DNA from: Nocardia sp. NBC_00508
GTDB taxonomy: Bacteria; Actinomycetota; Actinomycetes; Mycobacteriales; Mycobacteriaceae
Assembly (NCBI RefSeq): GCF_036346875.1
Contig: NZ_CP107852.1
Coordinates: 4,712,001 to 4,776,000, forward strand
DNA: 64,000 nucleotides
Direction of reading: 5' to 3'
The position numbers and the translations under genes were made by a program. This document shows positions 40,380 to 49,154 of the stretch, piece after piece. A model generated the notes under the pieces. That model searched no databases, had not been told where the DNA came from, and saw only the letters and a list, made by a program, of their open reading frames with translations. Positions within the stretch are counted from its first letter, which is position 1; each line of letters begins with the position of its first letter.

Positions 40380-41378
40380 ATGTCTTCGGCCATTCCCTTG
40401 AACGTCGGAATCGCCCGCTCAGCCGGCGCCGCAAACGCCGACCGCGGAAAGCGTGTGCTGCTCGCTGAGCCGCGCGGGTACTGCGCCGGCGTGGACCGTG
40501 CCGTCGAGACCGTCGAGAAGACGCTGGAAAAGCACGGCGCGCCGATCTACGTGCGCAAGGAGATCGTGCACAACCGGCACGTGGTGGAGACGCTGCGCGA
40601 GCGCGGCGTGGTCTTCGTCGACGAGACCGACGAGGTCCCCGAGGGCGCGGTCGTCGTATTCTCCGCGCACGGCGTCTCGCCCGCGGTGCACGAATCCGCC
40701 GCGGCGCGCAATCTGCACACCATCGACGCGACCTGCCCGCTGGTCACCAAGGTGCACCAGGAGGCGAAGCGGTTCGCCCGCGACGATTACGACATCCTGC
40801 TGATCGGTCACGAGGGCCACGAGGAGGTCGAGGGCACCGCAGGCGAGGCGCCCGAGCACGTCCAGCTGGTCGATGGGCCGGGCGCGGTGGACAACGTCAC
40901 CGTGCGCGACGAGTCGAAGGTGATCTGGCTCTCGCAGACCACCCTGAGCGTGGACGAGACGATGGAGACGGTGCAGCGGCTGCGGGCGCGTTTCCCCGGC
41001 CTGCAGGACCCGCCGAGCGACGACATCTGCTACGCCACGCAGAACCGTCAGGTCGCTGTGAAGGCGATGGCGCCGGAATGCGACCTGGTGATCGTGGTGG
41101 GTTCCCGCAACTCCTCGAACTCGGTGCGCCTGGTCGAGGTCGCGCTCGGGGCGGGCGCCAAGGCCGCCCACCTGGTGGACTTCGCCCGCGAGGTCGACCC
41201 GGCCTGGCTCGATGGCGTCCGCACGATCGGTATCACCTCGGGCGCGTCGGTCCCCGAGATCCTGGTCCGCGGCGTCCTGGACATGCTGGCCGAGCACGGC
41301 TACGGCGATGTCCAACCGGTCACCACGGCCAACGAGACGCTCGTCTTCGCGCTGCCGCGGGAACTGCGCTCTGTTTGA
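40380..41378 (+). CDS. ispH: 4-hydroxy-3-methylbut-2-enyl diphosphate reductase
   Basis: A 332-residue iron-sulfur enzyme, the last step of the MEP isoprenoid pathway. The three cluster cysteines are in RGYCAGVDRA, DATCPLVTKVH and DDICYATQNRQ; active-site EGTAGE and SRNSSNSVRLVE are present. ATG 40380 fits the -10 hexamer; GTG 40374 would also be in frame. Confidence 0.98.
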   Translation: MSSAIPLNVGIARSAGAANADRGKRVLLAEPRGYCAGVDRAVETVEKTLEKHGAPIYVRKEIVHNRHVVETLRERGVVFVDETDEVPEGAVVVFSAHGVSPAVHESAAARNLHTIDATCPLVTKVHQEAKRFARDDYDILLIGHEGHEEVEGTAGEAPEHVQLVDGPGAVDNVTVRDESKVIWLSQTTLSVDETMETVQRLRARFPGLQDPPSDDICYATQNRQVAVKAMAPECDLVIVVGSRNSSNSVRLVEVALGAGAKAAHLVDFAREVDPAWLDGVRTIGITSGASVPEILVRGVLDMLAEHGYGDVQPVTTANETLVFALPRELRSV

Positions 41379-41381
41379 TTT

Positions 41382-41414
41382 GCCGCGACTGCGTCGCGGC
41401 GTGTTCGCGGCCCC
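41382..41414 (+). repeat. ispH 3' hairpin plus 14-mer element
   Basis: Three nt after the ispH stop, GCCGCGAC-TGC-GTCGCGGC (41382-41400) forms an 8-bp hairpin and can act as terminator. It is followed directly by GTGTTCGCGGCCCC (41401-41414), the same 14-mer as at 34694-34707. Confidence 0.7.
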
Positions 41415-41497
41415 TTTGTGGCTCGCGTCCGAGCGACCGCCGCTCGCGACTTCGTCGCTTGCGCGTCGGCCGCTCGGACGCGAGCCGGGCCGCGAAC
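41403..41497. repeat. 95-bp cruciform-forming palindrome
   Basis: Outer arms of 11 bp (41403-41413 and 41487-41497, GTTCGCGGCCC/GGGCCGCGAAC) and inner arms of 16 bp (41420-41435 and 41471-41486, starting GGCTCGCGTCC) pair perfectly, with a 6-nt bulge on the left. A small GCGAC/GTCGC hairpin sits in the loop. Confidence 0.75.
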
Positions 41498-41499
41498 GG

Positions 41500-42240
41500 G
41501 GAATGCTCGGTTTCGCTGCGCTCGAAAGTGGGGGTGGGGCCGAGTGGTTGCGTGGGTCGGCAACTGCGGTATCAAGGGTGTGCTGCGCTTCTTCGTTAGC
41601 GGTGGTGTCTGCCGCTGGCGAGTTCGTGGCGGATGCGTCGGCTGCTCGGGCCGGGCCGTGAACGGGGGATGCTCGGTCTCGCTGCGCTCGAAAGTGGGGG
41701 TGGGGCCGAGTGGTTGCGTGGGTCGGCAACTGCGGTATCAAGGGTGTGCTGCGCTTCTTCGTTAGCGGTGGTGTCTGCCGCTGGCGAGTTCGTGGCGGAT
41801 GCGTCGGCTGCTCGGGCCGGGCCGTGAACGGGGAGTGCTCGGTCTCGCTGCGCGCGAAAGTGGGGGTTGGGCCGTGTGGTTGCGTGCAATGGCCCGCGCG
41901 ACCGAGGGTTCGCCGCCTGTCGGTGGTGGGTGGTTCGGTGGGCGCCGCTGGCGGCTGCGTGGCGGACATAGTGGCCACCTCGCGGCAGCGCGGCGTATTC
42001 GCCGCGATGGCGGTGAACGGGGCATGCTTGGTCTCGCTTCGCTCGAAACGGGGGTTGGGCGGGTGCGGTCGCATGTGGCGGTGGCGGCGTGACCTGCGTG
42101 TTCGCCGCGTGTCGGTGGTGGGCGGTCCGGTGGGCGCTGCTGGCGGCTTCGTGGCGGAACATACCGGCCACCTCGCGGCAGAGCGGCGTATTCGCTGCGA
42201 TGGCCGCGAACGGCGAGTACTCGCTCGGAAGCGGGCGGCG
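41500..42240. repeat. Tandem-repeat tract: 166-bp units then diverged 192-bp units
   Basis: Copies of a 166-bp unit begin at 41521 and 41687, with a third starting at 41853 and diverging after ~30 bp. A second, more diverged repeat of ~192 bp starts at 41908 and again at 42100. Common words are CTCGAAAGTGGGGGT and GTGAACGGGG. Several frames stay open through the tract only because of composition; I see no gene in 41379-42419. Confidence 0.7.
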
Positions 42241-42419
42241 CGATGTCATCGCGTTGGGCGGGATTGCAGCTCCCGGACCACGCTGTCGTACTGGGGGCGT
42301 CCTGTAAGTCTCGGCTGCTTGGGACGAGCCTCATGTGAGCCGCCACCTGCGATTGGTCGCAGTCGCGAGGATTTTGCCCGGTAGTGGGACTTCTGCGAGA
42401 GGGCGTGTGCCGAATCCGG

Positions 42420-43283
42420 CTACAGATTCTCCGGCCTGCGTCGTTCGGTGCGGTTCGAATCACGATCGCGGTAGCGCACGTTGGGTTGCGGATGCGGGGG
42501 GATTTCGCGGCGGGCGCCTGCCGGGCGCGGTGGCTCGCCTTCGGCGCGGGGCATTGCACCGGTCGGGCGGGAACCGCCGCGTGCCGGGGTGCGGCCCTCG
42601 CGCGGCCGGGACGGCGCGACTCGCGGCGGAGCGTCGGCGACCTGGGCCGCGGTGCGGCGAGGCGGGCGGGGGGCGGGGTCGTCCACGTCGTCGAGGTCGG
42701 GCCCGTCGGGCTCGGGCCGGGGTCGGCGGGCTTTGCGGCGCGCCGCGTCCGCGAGCGTGCCGGAGGGGCGACCGGGCTTCTTCTTGGCGGGCGATTTGCC
42801 CGAGCCCGCGCCGCGGCGCACGGGTAGTGGCCTGCTCGCCTCTGCCTCGCGCCGGTGCATCAGGATTCGGGCGCCGCCGATCAGCGCCACGACGACCGTG
42901 GCCAGCATCATGGTCGGGAAGCGGTTCACCAGCGGGATCGCCAGGTTCAGCAGGATGTCCTTCATCGAGGTCGAGCCGCGCCCGGTGAGCTGCTGATAGG
43001 CCAGTGGCACGGTGACGAACAGCAGCAGCGGCGGCAGCACCATCGTGCTGAACAGCCCGCGGTAGCGCACGGCCGCGACGGCCGCCGCGCACCCGACGAT
43101 GTACAGCGCGGCGAACGTGCCGGTCAGCTCTCCGCCGCCGCCGCTGGCATCGATCAGGAATCCCACAAACGTGCAGGCAATCGCGATCAGGACCGCCGCG
43201 CCGACGGGGATCCCCGGCACCGACGGCAGGATCGAGCGTTGCGGCGCGGGCACCCGGGATCGCGCACGTTCGGAAGCAGCCAC
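42420..43283 (-). CDS. DUF6542 membrane protein (Rv1111c-like)
   Basis: A 287-residue protein with four predicted membrane segments (AAVLIAIACTFVGFLIDA, FAALYIVGCAAAVAAV, MVLPPLLLFVTVPLAY, FPTMMLATVVVALIGG) and a long Arg/Pro-rich cytosolic tail. It corresponds to Rv1111c between ispH and ychF. GTG 43283 was chosen because TAGGG lies 8 nt upstream. Third-position G/C bias stays high in the same frame up to ~43480 (FVPGDPFLDSTL), so a longer N-terminus is possible. Confidence 0.75.
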   Translation of the reverse strand: MAASERARSRVPAPQRSILPSVPGIPVGAAVLIAIACTFVGFLIDASGGGGELTGTFAALYIVGCAAAVAAVRYRGLFSTMVLPPLLLFVTVPLAYQQLTGRGSTSMKDILLNLAIPLVNRFPTMMLATVVVALIGGARILMHRREAEASRPLPVRRGAGSGKSPAKKKPGRPSGTLADAARRKARRPRPEPDGPDLDDVDDPAPRPPRRTAAQVADAPPRVAPSRPREGRTPARGGSRPTGAMPRAEGEPPRPAGARREIPPHPQPNVRYRDRDSNRTERRRPENL

Positions 43284-43299
43284 GCTATGCACCCTAGTT

Positions 43300-43916
43300 G
43301 CCGCCGCGCACGGCGGCGTGGCGGCACGGCTATAGACCGGTTGCTCGCCTGCCTCGGTGGTCAGCGTCGAATCCAGGAACGGATCACCCGGCACGAACTC
43401 CGGCCACGAGCTCCGGCCGTGGATAGAAGGCCGCCGACTACGGCTGGGCGGCGCGCGCACCTTCTCATCGGCCGCGCTGAGCCCTGCCGCGACCAGCGCT
43501 CGTTGTCGGTGGACGTCGCGAGGCGCGCCTCCGCCGCTGTCGTGCGGTGGCCGGCCCGCGTCGCAGGTCCCAGTCGGCCGACGTCGACCCGGCCGCAAAT
43601 ACCGGTATCAGGGGCGACGAGCGTCGGAGCGGTCATTGCGCAGATGCTGCCTCATGCCACCGACAAGAACGAGTCTCGCGTACGGTCTTGACCATGGGGT
43701 CGGCAAACTCGCTTTGCCAGCAGACCGCCGGTCCGGACACCGCTCGGCTCCTGGCATACCGTGCCGCCCGCGTCGTGAGGTTCGAGAAGCCAAGGGATGA
43801 GCGGTGATTCGAGTCGAGGGACGAACACGCGGCATGACCCGGCGGACACGCCGCGCTGTGGCTGGGCAAACCCGACACAGCGGGCAGGTCGATTGAAGTC
43901 TGTCGGTGGGTTGTCC
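43300..43916. other. Gap of ~600 bp without a clear gene
   Basis: Apart from a possible N-terminal extension of the DUF6542 gene (to about 43480), neither strand shows a frame with convincing protein features. The right end holds the sbcD promoter. Confidence 0.35.
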
Positions 43917-43922
43917 TACGGT
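43917..43922 (+). promoter_or_regulatory. Putative sbcD -10 (TACGGT)
   Basis: TACGGT ends 8 nt before ATG 43931; no ribosome binding site is seen. Confidence 0.35.
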
Positions 43923-43930
43923 TTCGCGGC

Positions 43931-45106
43931 ATGCGGATGTTGCACACCTCGGACTGGCACATCGGGCGCACGTTTCATGGTGTCGATCTGCTTGCCGACC
44001 AGGCGCGTTCACTGACCGCGATCGCGCAGCTGGTGGCCGAGGAGTCGGTCGAGGTGGTCGTGCTGCCGGGTGACGTGTACGACCGGTCGATCCCGAGCGC
44101 CGACGCGATCGCCGTGTGCAACCGGGGATTCGAGGCCATTCGTGCGGCTGGAGCGCACATCGTCGCCACGTCGGGCAACCACGATTCGCCCGCTCGGCTC
44201 GGCGCCGGTGCCAGTTTCGCGGCGGCGGGCGGGTTGCACTTGCGCACCACGGTCGCCGACGCGGATCGACCGGTTCTGCTCGGGGACGAGCACGGGCTCG
44301 TCGCCTGCTACGGCATCCCGTACCTGGAACCGGAGATCACCCGCGCCGAACTCGGTGTGCCGCAGGCCCGATCGCATGCCGAGATCTTGGACGCGGCGAT
44401 GGCAAGGATCCGCGCCGACATCGCGGGTCGACCGGGCGCGCGGACGGTCGTGCTGGCCCACGCCTTCGTCGTCGGTGGGGAAGCCACCGGATCGGAACGG
44501 TCGATCTCGGTCGGGGGGGTGGAGACGGTGCCGTTGGCGTCCTTCGAAGGCATCGACTATGTGGCGCTCGGCCACCTGCATTCGCCGCAGACGCTGGCGG
44601 AGTCGGTGCGCTACTCCGGCTCGCCGCTGCCGTACTCGTTCGCCGAGAACTCGCATCACAAGGCGGTCTGGATCGTCGACTTGGACGCGTCCGGCTTGCG
44701 TTCGGTGCGGCGCCGGGACCTGCCGACGATTCGGGGATTGAGCAAACTCACCGGTACCCTGGACGAGCTGCTCAGTGACACGGCGCACACCGAGGCCGAA
44801 CAGCACTACGTCTCCGCGGTGCTCACCGACATCGCTCGCCCGGTCGACGCCATGCGCAAGCTCAGAGAACGGTTCCCGTACGCTGTGCACGTCGAATGGG
44901 CACGGCCCGAGGGCAACCCGGAGCTGCGCTACCGTGAGCGGGTGCACGGCCGCCGCGACACCGAAGTAGCCCGGAGCTTCCTGAGCGACGTTCGCGGCGC
45001 GCCGACCCCGAGCGAGATGACGTGGCTGGAGCGCGCGCTCGCCGCCGCCGTCGCGGAGCGGGAGCAAGTGACCGCGGTGACCGCGGCCGAGGAACTGTCC
45101 GCATGA
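43931..45106 (+). CDS. sbcD: SbcD (Mre11-type) nuclease subunit
   Basis: A 391-residue metallophosphoesterase nuclease. Metal motifs are HTSDWHIGRTFHG, VVLPGDVYDRS, ATSGNHDSPARL, VLAHAFVVGG and ALGHLHSPQ, in the order of the SbcD/Mre11 family. With SbcC it opens DNA hairpins and protein-blocked ends. It is coupled to sbcC through a 23-codon relay frame. Confidence 0.96.
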   Translation: MRMLHTSDWHIGRTFHGVDLLADQARSLTAIAQLVAEESVEVVVLPGDVYDRSIPSADAIAVCNRGFEAIRAAGAHIVATSGNHDSPARLGAGASFAAAGGLHLRTTVADADRPVLLGDEHGLVACYGIPYLEPEITRAELGVPQARSHAEILDAAMARIRADIAGRPGARTVVLAHAFVVGGEATGSERSISVGGVETVPLASFEGIDYVALGHLHSPQTLAESVRYSGSPLPYSFAENSHHKAVWIVDLDASGLRSVRRRDLPTIRGLSKLTGTLDELLSDTAHTEAEQHYVSAVLTDIARPVDAMRKLRERFPYAVHVEWARPEGNPELRYRERVHGRRDTEVARSFLSDVRGAPTPSEMTWLERALAAAVAEREQVTAVTAAEELSA

Positions 45107-45174
45107 GCGAGCGGGCCAGGGATATCACCGAGCGCTCGCCTGTGCCGGAGCCGGGTGTAGGCGCGGCGGTATGA
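45103..45174 (+). CDS. 23-residue relay ORF linking sbcD and sbcC
   Basis: ATG 45103 overlaps the sbcD stop (ATGA) and its own TGA (45172-45174) overlaps the sbcC ATG (ATGA). It encodes MSERARDITERSP then VPEPGVGAAV. Such a double overlap lets ribosomes pass from sbcD to sbcC without a new binding site. Whether the peptide has any function is unknown. Confidence 0.45.
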   Translation: MSERARDITERSPVPEPGVGAAV

Positions 45175-48100
45175 GGCTGCACACGCTGGAGATGACCGCG
45201 TTCGGCCCGTACGCCGACACCACGGTCGTCGACTTCGACGCGCTCGGCGCCGACGGGTTGTTCCTCCTGCACGGCCAGACCGGGGCGGGGAAGACCACGG
45301 TGCTGGACGCGATCGCCTTCGCTCTCTACGGCAAGGTGCCCGGTGCGCGCGGCGAAAGCAAGCGGCTGCACTCCGATCACGCACCGGAACACACGCCCCC
45401 GCAGGTGACGCTGGAAGCGACCTTGGGCGGGCGGCGGCTGCGGCTGACCCGCAGCCCCGAATTCGAGCGTCCCAAGCGAGACGGCACCGGCATGCGCACT
45501 GTGCCCGCGAAGGCGACGCTGACCTGGCTGGACGGTCACGGCGAGAACCTCTCCCGGATAGTGGATATCGGCGAGGAGGTCCTGCGCCTGCTCGGCATGA
45601 GCGCCGACCAGTTCTTCCAGGTGGTGCTGCTGCCGCAGGGCGATTTCGCCCGTTTCCTGCGAGCGGACAACGAAGATCGCGAAAGGCTGCTCGAAAAGCT
45701 CTTCGACACCAAGCGTTTCGGCACCGCAGAGCAGTGGCTCGCGGACAAACGCCGCGCCGCCGAAACCGATCTGGACGCCCGCACCGATGGCGTCGAGCGA
45801 CTGATCACCCAGGTCGGCATGGCGGCCGGAGTCGCGGATTCGGTCGGCTTGCCGGAGTCCGTCACATGGTCCCAAGATCTGCTGTCCGCCGCGCGGGCCG
45901 ACCTCGCGGCCGCCGTCGCCGAAGTCGAACGCTGTCAGCAGGAGTCGGCGCGGGCTCGCGAGCAGGCCGAACAACAGCGTCGGTTACACGAGCTGCACCG
46001 CCGCATGGCTACCGCGCGTCGCCAGCTGGACGACTTCGCCGCCGACGCCGAACGGCGGGGCGCGCTGCACACCGAACTCGAACTGGCGCGCCGGGCAGAG
46101 CCGGTCGCGGCGGCCATCGACGAGGCGCGTGTGGCAGTCCGGACCCAGCGGCAGCGGGACAGCGAAAAGCAGAGCGCGGCACGCCGATTGGCGTCCAGAC
46201 TCCTGGAACCGGCGAGCGCCGAACTCGGCGCGGCCGAACTGCTCCGATTCGATGACGACGCGCAGGTGCGCGACCACGCCGACATCGACGCGGCTGAGCT
46301 GCTCCGGTCCGATGACGCGCAGGTGCGCGACGACGCCGATATCGACGCGGCGATCCAGCGCTGGAGCGGGCAGATCGGCGCCCTGGACGAAGTGCGCACC
46401 GACGCCGCGACTGCCACCCGGCTCGGCGGCGAGCTCGTCGCGCTGCGCGCCGAGGACGCGACGCTGGCCGAACGCATCATCGAACTGACCGAGCGACGCG
46501 ATACGTTGCCCGCCGCGCTCGCCAGGGCGGAAGCCCGGCTGCGCGAGGCGACCGAGGCGGCCGCGGCGCTGCCCGGCCTGACCGCGGACACCGAACGTTT
46601 GCAGACCGCCGCGACGGCCGCCGTCGAACTGGCTACGCGCCGAACCGCACTCGATCACGCCAGGATCGAGTTCGACACCGCCCGCACCGCGCACCTCGAC
46701 GCCAAGGAACTCGTGCTCGACCTGCGCGAGCGCAGGCTCTCCGGGATGGCTGCCGAGCTGGCCGGTGAGCTGGTCGATGGAAGTCCGTGCTCGGTCTGCG
46801 GTTCCGCCGACCATCCCGCGCCCGCCCAGCCCGCCGCGACCTCGGTCGCCAAGGACGAGGAGGAGGCCGCCACGGCGGCCGAGCGCACGGCGGAGCACGC
46901 CCGCGACCGCGCGCTGGCCCGCATCACCGGGTTGGAGCGCGAGATCGAAGCGCTGGTCGCGCGCGGCGGCGACACCGATCGCGTCGAGCTCGCCGCCGCA
47001 TTGCGCACCGCGACCGACCGTTACGAGGACACGGTAGAACTGGCCGCACACGCCGATGCCCTGACCGCCGACCTCACCCGCCTGCGCGACGACCAGACGC
47101 GCCTGCACGATGAAATGCGCGAAGGTGCCGCCCGCCGCAGCGCGGTCGCCGCCACGATCGCCTCCGCCGAAAAGCGCCTGACCGAACTCACCGAACGACT
47201 GCGCACCACGGCCGGTGCCGACGAGACCATCGAGCGCCGCCGCGCCCGGCTCACCGCCCTCGTCGCCGAGGCGACCGCATTGCGCGAGGCCGGCTCGGAC
47301 GCCGCGGCGGCGCGCGAGCAGGTGTCAGTGATCGCTGGTCGTGTCGAAAAACTCTCCCTCGCAGCGGGTTTCGCGCCAGCGGCCGATGGCAGCGAACTGC
47401 GCCGCGGTTCCGCCGACCCTCGCGCAGCATCACCTCATGCGGTCGTAACCGACATCGCCACCGCGCCGGGTGCCGCCCACCACGATGTCCTAGCTGATGC
47501 GGACGCGGACGACACGGTGCGTCACCCGCGAGCGGGCCGCGATGCTCCACGCGATGACGTCGCGTTGCTGACCGCATACGCGAAGGTCGTCGCCGCCGCG
47601 TCGCGTACGCCCGAGCGGCAGGCCGAGATCGAGGCGCAGCTCGTGGCGGCCGACCGGGTCCGTGCGCATGCGGAAGCCGTTCTGGCGGAGCCGGAGATCC
47701 GGGCCGCGGTGGCGCTGGAGCCCGGTGACCTGGCCGAATTCGACGCACAGGTAGCGGCCGCGCAGACCGGCCTGAACGCCGCCGTGGCCGCTCATGCCGA
47801 AGCCGGCAGGCGAGCGAGTCAGCTGGAGGACCTCGGCGGTCAGCTCTGGGCCGCTGTCGAGCGGATTGCGCCGGCCCAGCGGGCTTTCGAGGAGTTGAAG
47901 GGTCTCGCCGAAGTGGTGGCCGGGCGCGGCGCGAACAACCGCCACATGTCGCTGCACTCCTATGTCCTGGCCGCCCGCCTGGAAGAGGTAGCGCAGGCGG
48001 GGTCGTTGCGGTTGCGCAAGATGTCCGGTGGTCGTTATGAATTCGTCCACTCCGACAAGGCGGGTCCGCGCGGCCGCCGCGGCGGGCTCGGCCTCGACAT

Positions 48101-48434
48101 CCGCGACGACTACACCGGCGCCATTCGCCCCGCCAAAACGCTTTCCGGCGGCGAAACTTTCATGGCCGCACTGTCATTGGCGCTCGGCCTGGCCGACACC
48201 GTCGCGGCCGAATCCGGTGGCGTGGTCCTGGACACCCTTTTCATCGATGAGGGCTTCGGCGGCCTGGACGCCGACGCCCTCGACGCCGTCATGGCCGTTC
48301 TCGACGAACTCCGCGCCGGTGGCCGGGTGGTCGGCGTGGTCAGCCATGTCGACGAAATGCGTCAACGCATCCCCAGCCGCCTGCACGTCCTCCGCGGCCG
48401 CGATGGCTCCCGGCTGCAAGCGACCATCGCTTGA
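45171..48434 (+). CDS. sbcC: SbcC (Rad50-type) ATPase subunit
   Basis: A 1087-residue SMC-like ATPase. Walker A is HGQTGAGKTTVLDAIAFALY near the N-terminus, the zinc hook is SPCSVCGSADHP (about nt 46785-46820), the signature is LSGGETFMAALSLALG and Walker B is LDTLFIDEGFGGLDADALDA. Long coiled coils flank the hook. A 20-residue segment of the first coiled coil is duplicated in tandem (46230-46289 and 46290-46346), which lengthens it. Confidence 0.96.
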   Translation: MRLHTLEMTAFGPYADTTVVDFDALGADGLFLLHGQTGAGKTTVLDAIAFALYGKVPGARGESKRLHSDHAPEHTPPQVTLEATLGGRRLRLTRSPEFERPKRDGTGMRTVPAKATLTWLDGHGENLSRIVDIGEEVLRLLGMSADQFFQVVLLPQGDFARFLRADNEDRERLLEKLFDTKRFGTAEQWLADKRRAAETDLDARTDGVERLITQVGMAAGVADSVGLPESVTWSQDLLSAARADLAAAVAEVERCQQESARAREQAEQQRRLHELHRRMATARRQLDDFAADAERRGALHTELELARRAEPVAAAIDEARVAVRTQRQRDSEKQSAARRLASRLLEPASAELGAAELLRFDDDAQVRDHADIDAAELLRSDDAQVRDDADIDAAIQRWSGQIGALDEVRTDAATATRLGGELVALRAEDATLAERIIELTERRDTLPAALARAEARLREATEAAAALPGLTADTERLQTAATAAVELATRRTALDHARIEFDTARTAHLDAKELVLDLRERRLSGMAAELAGELVDGSPCSVCGSADHPAPAQPAATSVAKDEEEAATAAERTAEHARDRALARITGLEREIEALVARGGDTDRVELAAALRTATDRYEDTVELAAHADALTADLTRLRDDQTRLHDEMREGAARRSAVAATIASAEKRLTELTERLRTTAGADETIERRRARLTALVAEATALREAGSDAAAAREQVSVIAGRVEKLSLAAGFAPAADGSELRRGSADPRAASPHAVVTDIATAPGAAHHDVLADADADDTVRHPRAGRDAPRDDVALLTAYAKVVAAASRTPERQAEIEAQLVAADRVRAHAEAVLAEPEIRAAVALEPGDLAEFDAQVAAAQTGLNAAVAAHAEAGRRASQLEDLGGQLWAAVERIAPAQRAFEELKGLAEVVAGRGANNRHMSLHSYVLAARLEEVAQAGSLRLRKMSGGRYEFVHSDKAGPRGRRGGLGLDIRDDYTGAIRPAKTLSGGETFMAALSLALGLADTVAAESGGVVLDTLFIDEGFGGLDADALDAVMAVLDELRAGGRVVGVVSHVDEMRQRIPSRLHVLRGRDGSRLQATIA
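46230..46346 (+). repeat. In-frame tandem duplication inside sbcC
   Basis: Unit 1 (60 nt) encodes AAELLRFDDDAQVRDHADID and unit 2 (57 nt) AAELLRSDDAQVRDDADID. They are nearly identical in DNA as well, indicating a recent duplication. Confidence 0.85.
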
Positions 48435-48611
48435 CCGAGCGGCTCGGCGAATCGCTCGCCGATATCTCGAGCATTCTGGGGCGGACGAGTATCGAAGGCG
48501 GATAGCGATTTTACGTACGGGCCCGGGCGCTGACGGCTCGACCAAGTCCAGCAGAAGCCTGGCCATGGTTTACAGACAGCGGGCGTCGACCAAGTGCGGT
48601 CCGGGGATGCT

Positions 48612-49154
48612 TCAGCCCTCGTGGTCGAGCAGCCAGCGTTTTACCGGCAACCCCCAGCGGAATCCGCCGAGTGCGCCGCCGATGCGGAGGATTCGATGGC
48701 AGGGCACGAACAGGGCGGCAGCGTTCCGGGCGCACGCGTTGGCCGCGGCGCGCGTGGCGTCGGGGCGGCCGGAGCGGGCGGCGAATTCGGTATAGGTGAG
48801 CGGGCTGCCCGCGGGCACCTTGCGCAGCACTTCCCAGGCGTGCACGAGGAACTCCCCGGACTGTTGTCGAACGGGAATCGGGTCGATCGCCGTGAGGTCG
48901 CCCTCGTGGTAGGCGGCGACGGCACTGGTCACGTCGCCCAGCGAATCTCGTTGCCGCAGCTGAGTGGGCCGCAGCGTGGGATGGATCAAGCCACGCAGAT
49001 TCTCCGCGTCGGAGGTCCATCCCGCGGCCAGGACCGCACCGTCTGCGTCGACGAGCGCGGTGAACGGCCCGAGTGGAGTCTCCGTAGTCGCGAAATCCGC
49101 TGTAAAGGCGACCTTTTCGGCGACGCTGGATGGAACGGCGATGCTGGTGTTCAT
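48612..49154 (-). CDS. ogt: Methylated-DNA-protein cysteine methyltransferase
   Basis: A 180-residue suicide repair protein that removes alkyl groups from O6-alkylguanine. The acceptor motif is FVPCHRILRIGG, preceded by VPAGSPLTYTEFAARSG (wedge and DNA-binding helix). ATG 49154 overlaps the stop of the ada-alkA gene, so the two are translated together. Confidence 0.95.
   Translation of the reverse strand: MNTSIAVPSSVAEKVAFTADFATTETPLGPFTALVDADGAVLAAGWTSDAENLRGLIHPTLRPTQLRQRDSLGDVTSAVAAYHEGDLTAIDPIPVRQQSGEFLVHAWEVLRKVPAGSPLTYTEFAARSGRPDATRAAANACARNAAALFVPCHRILRIGGALGGFRWGLPVKRWLLDHEG

Noticed and set aside
40419..42074. A 551-codon minus-strand frame through ispH and the repeat tract
   Set aside because: It is antisense to ispH and then follows tandem repeats; its Pro/Arg/His-rich translation is compositional.
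41500..42240. CRISPR array
   Set aside because: Repeat periods are 166 and 192 bp with no short repeat/unique spacer alternation and no cas genes.
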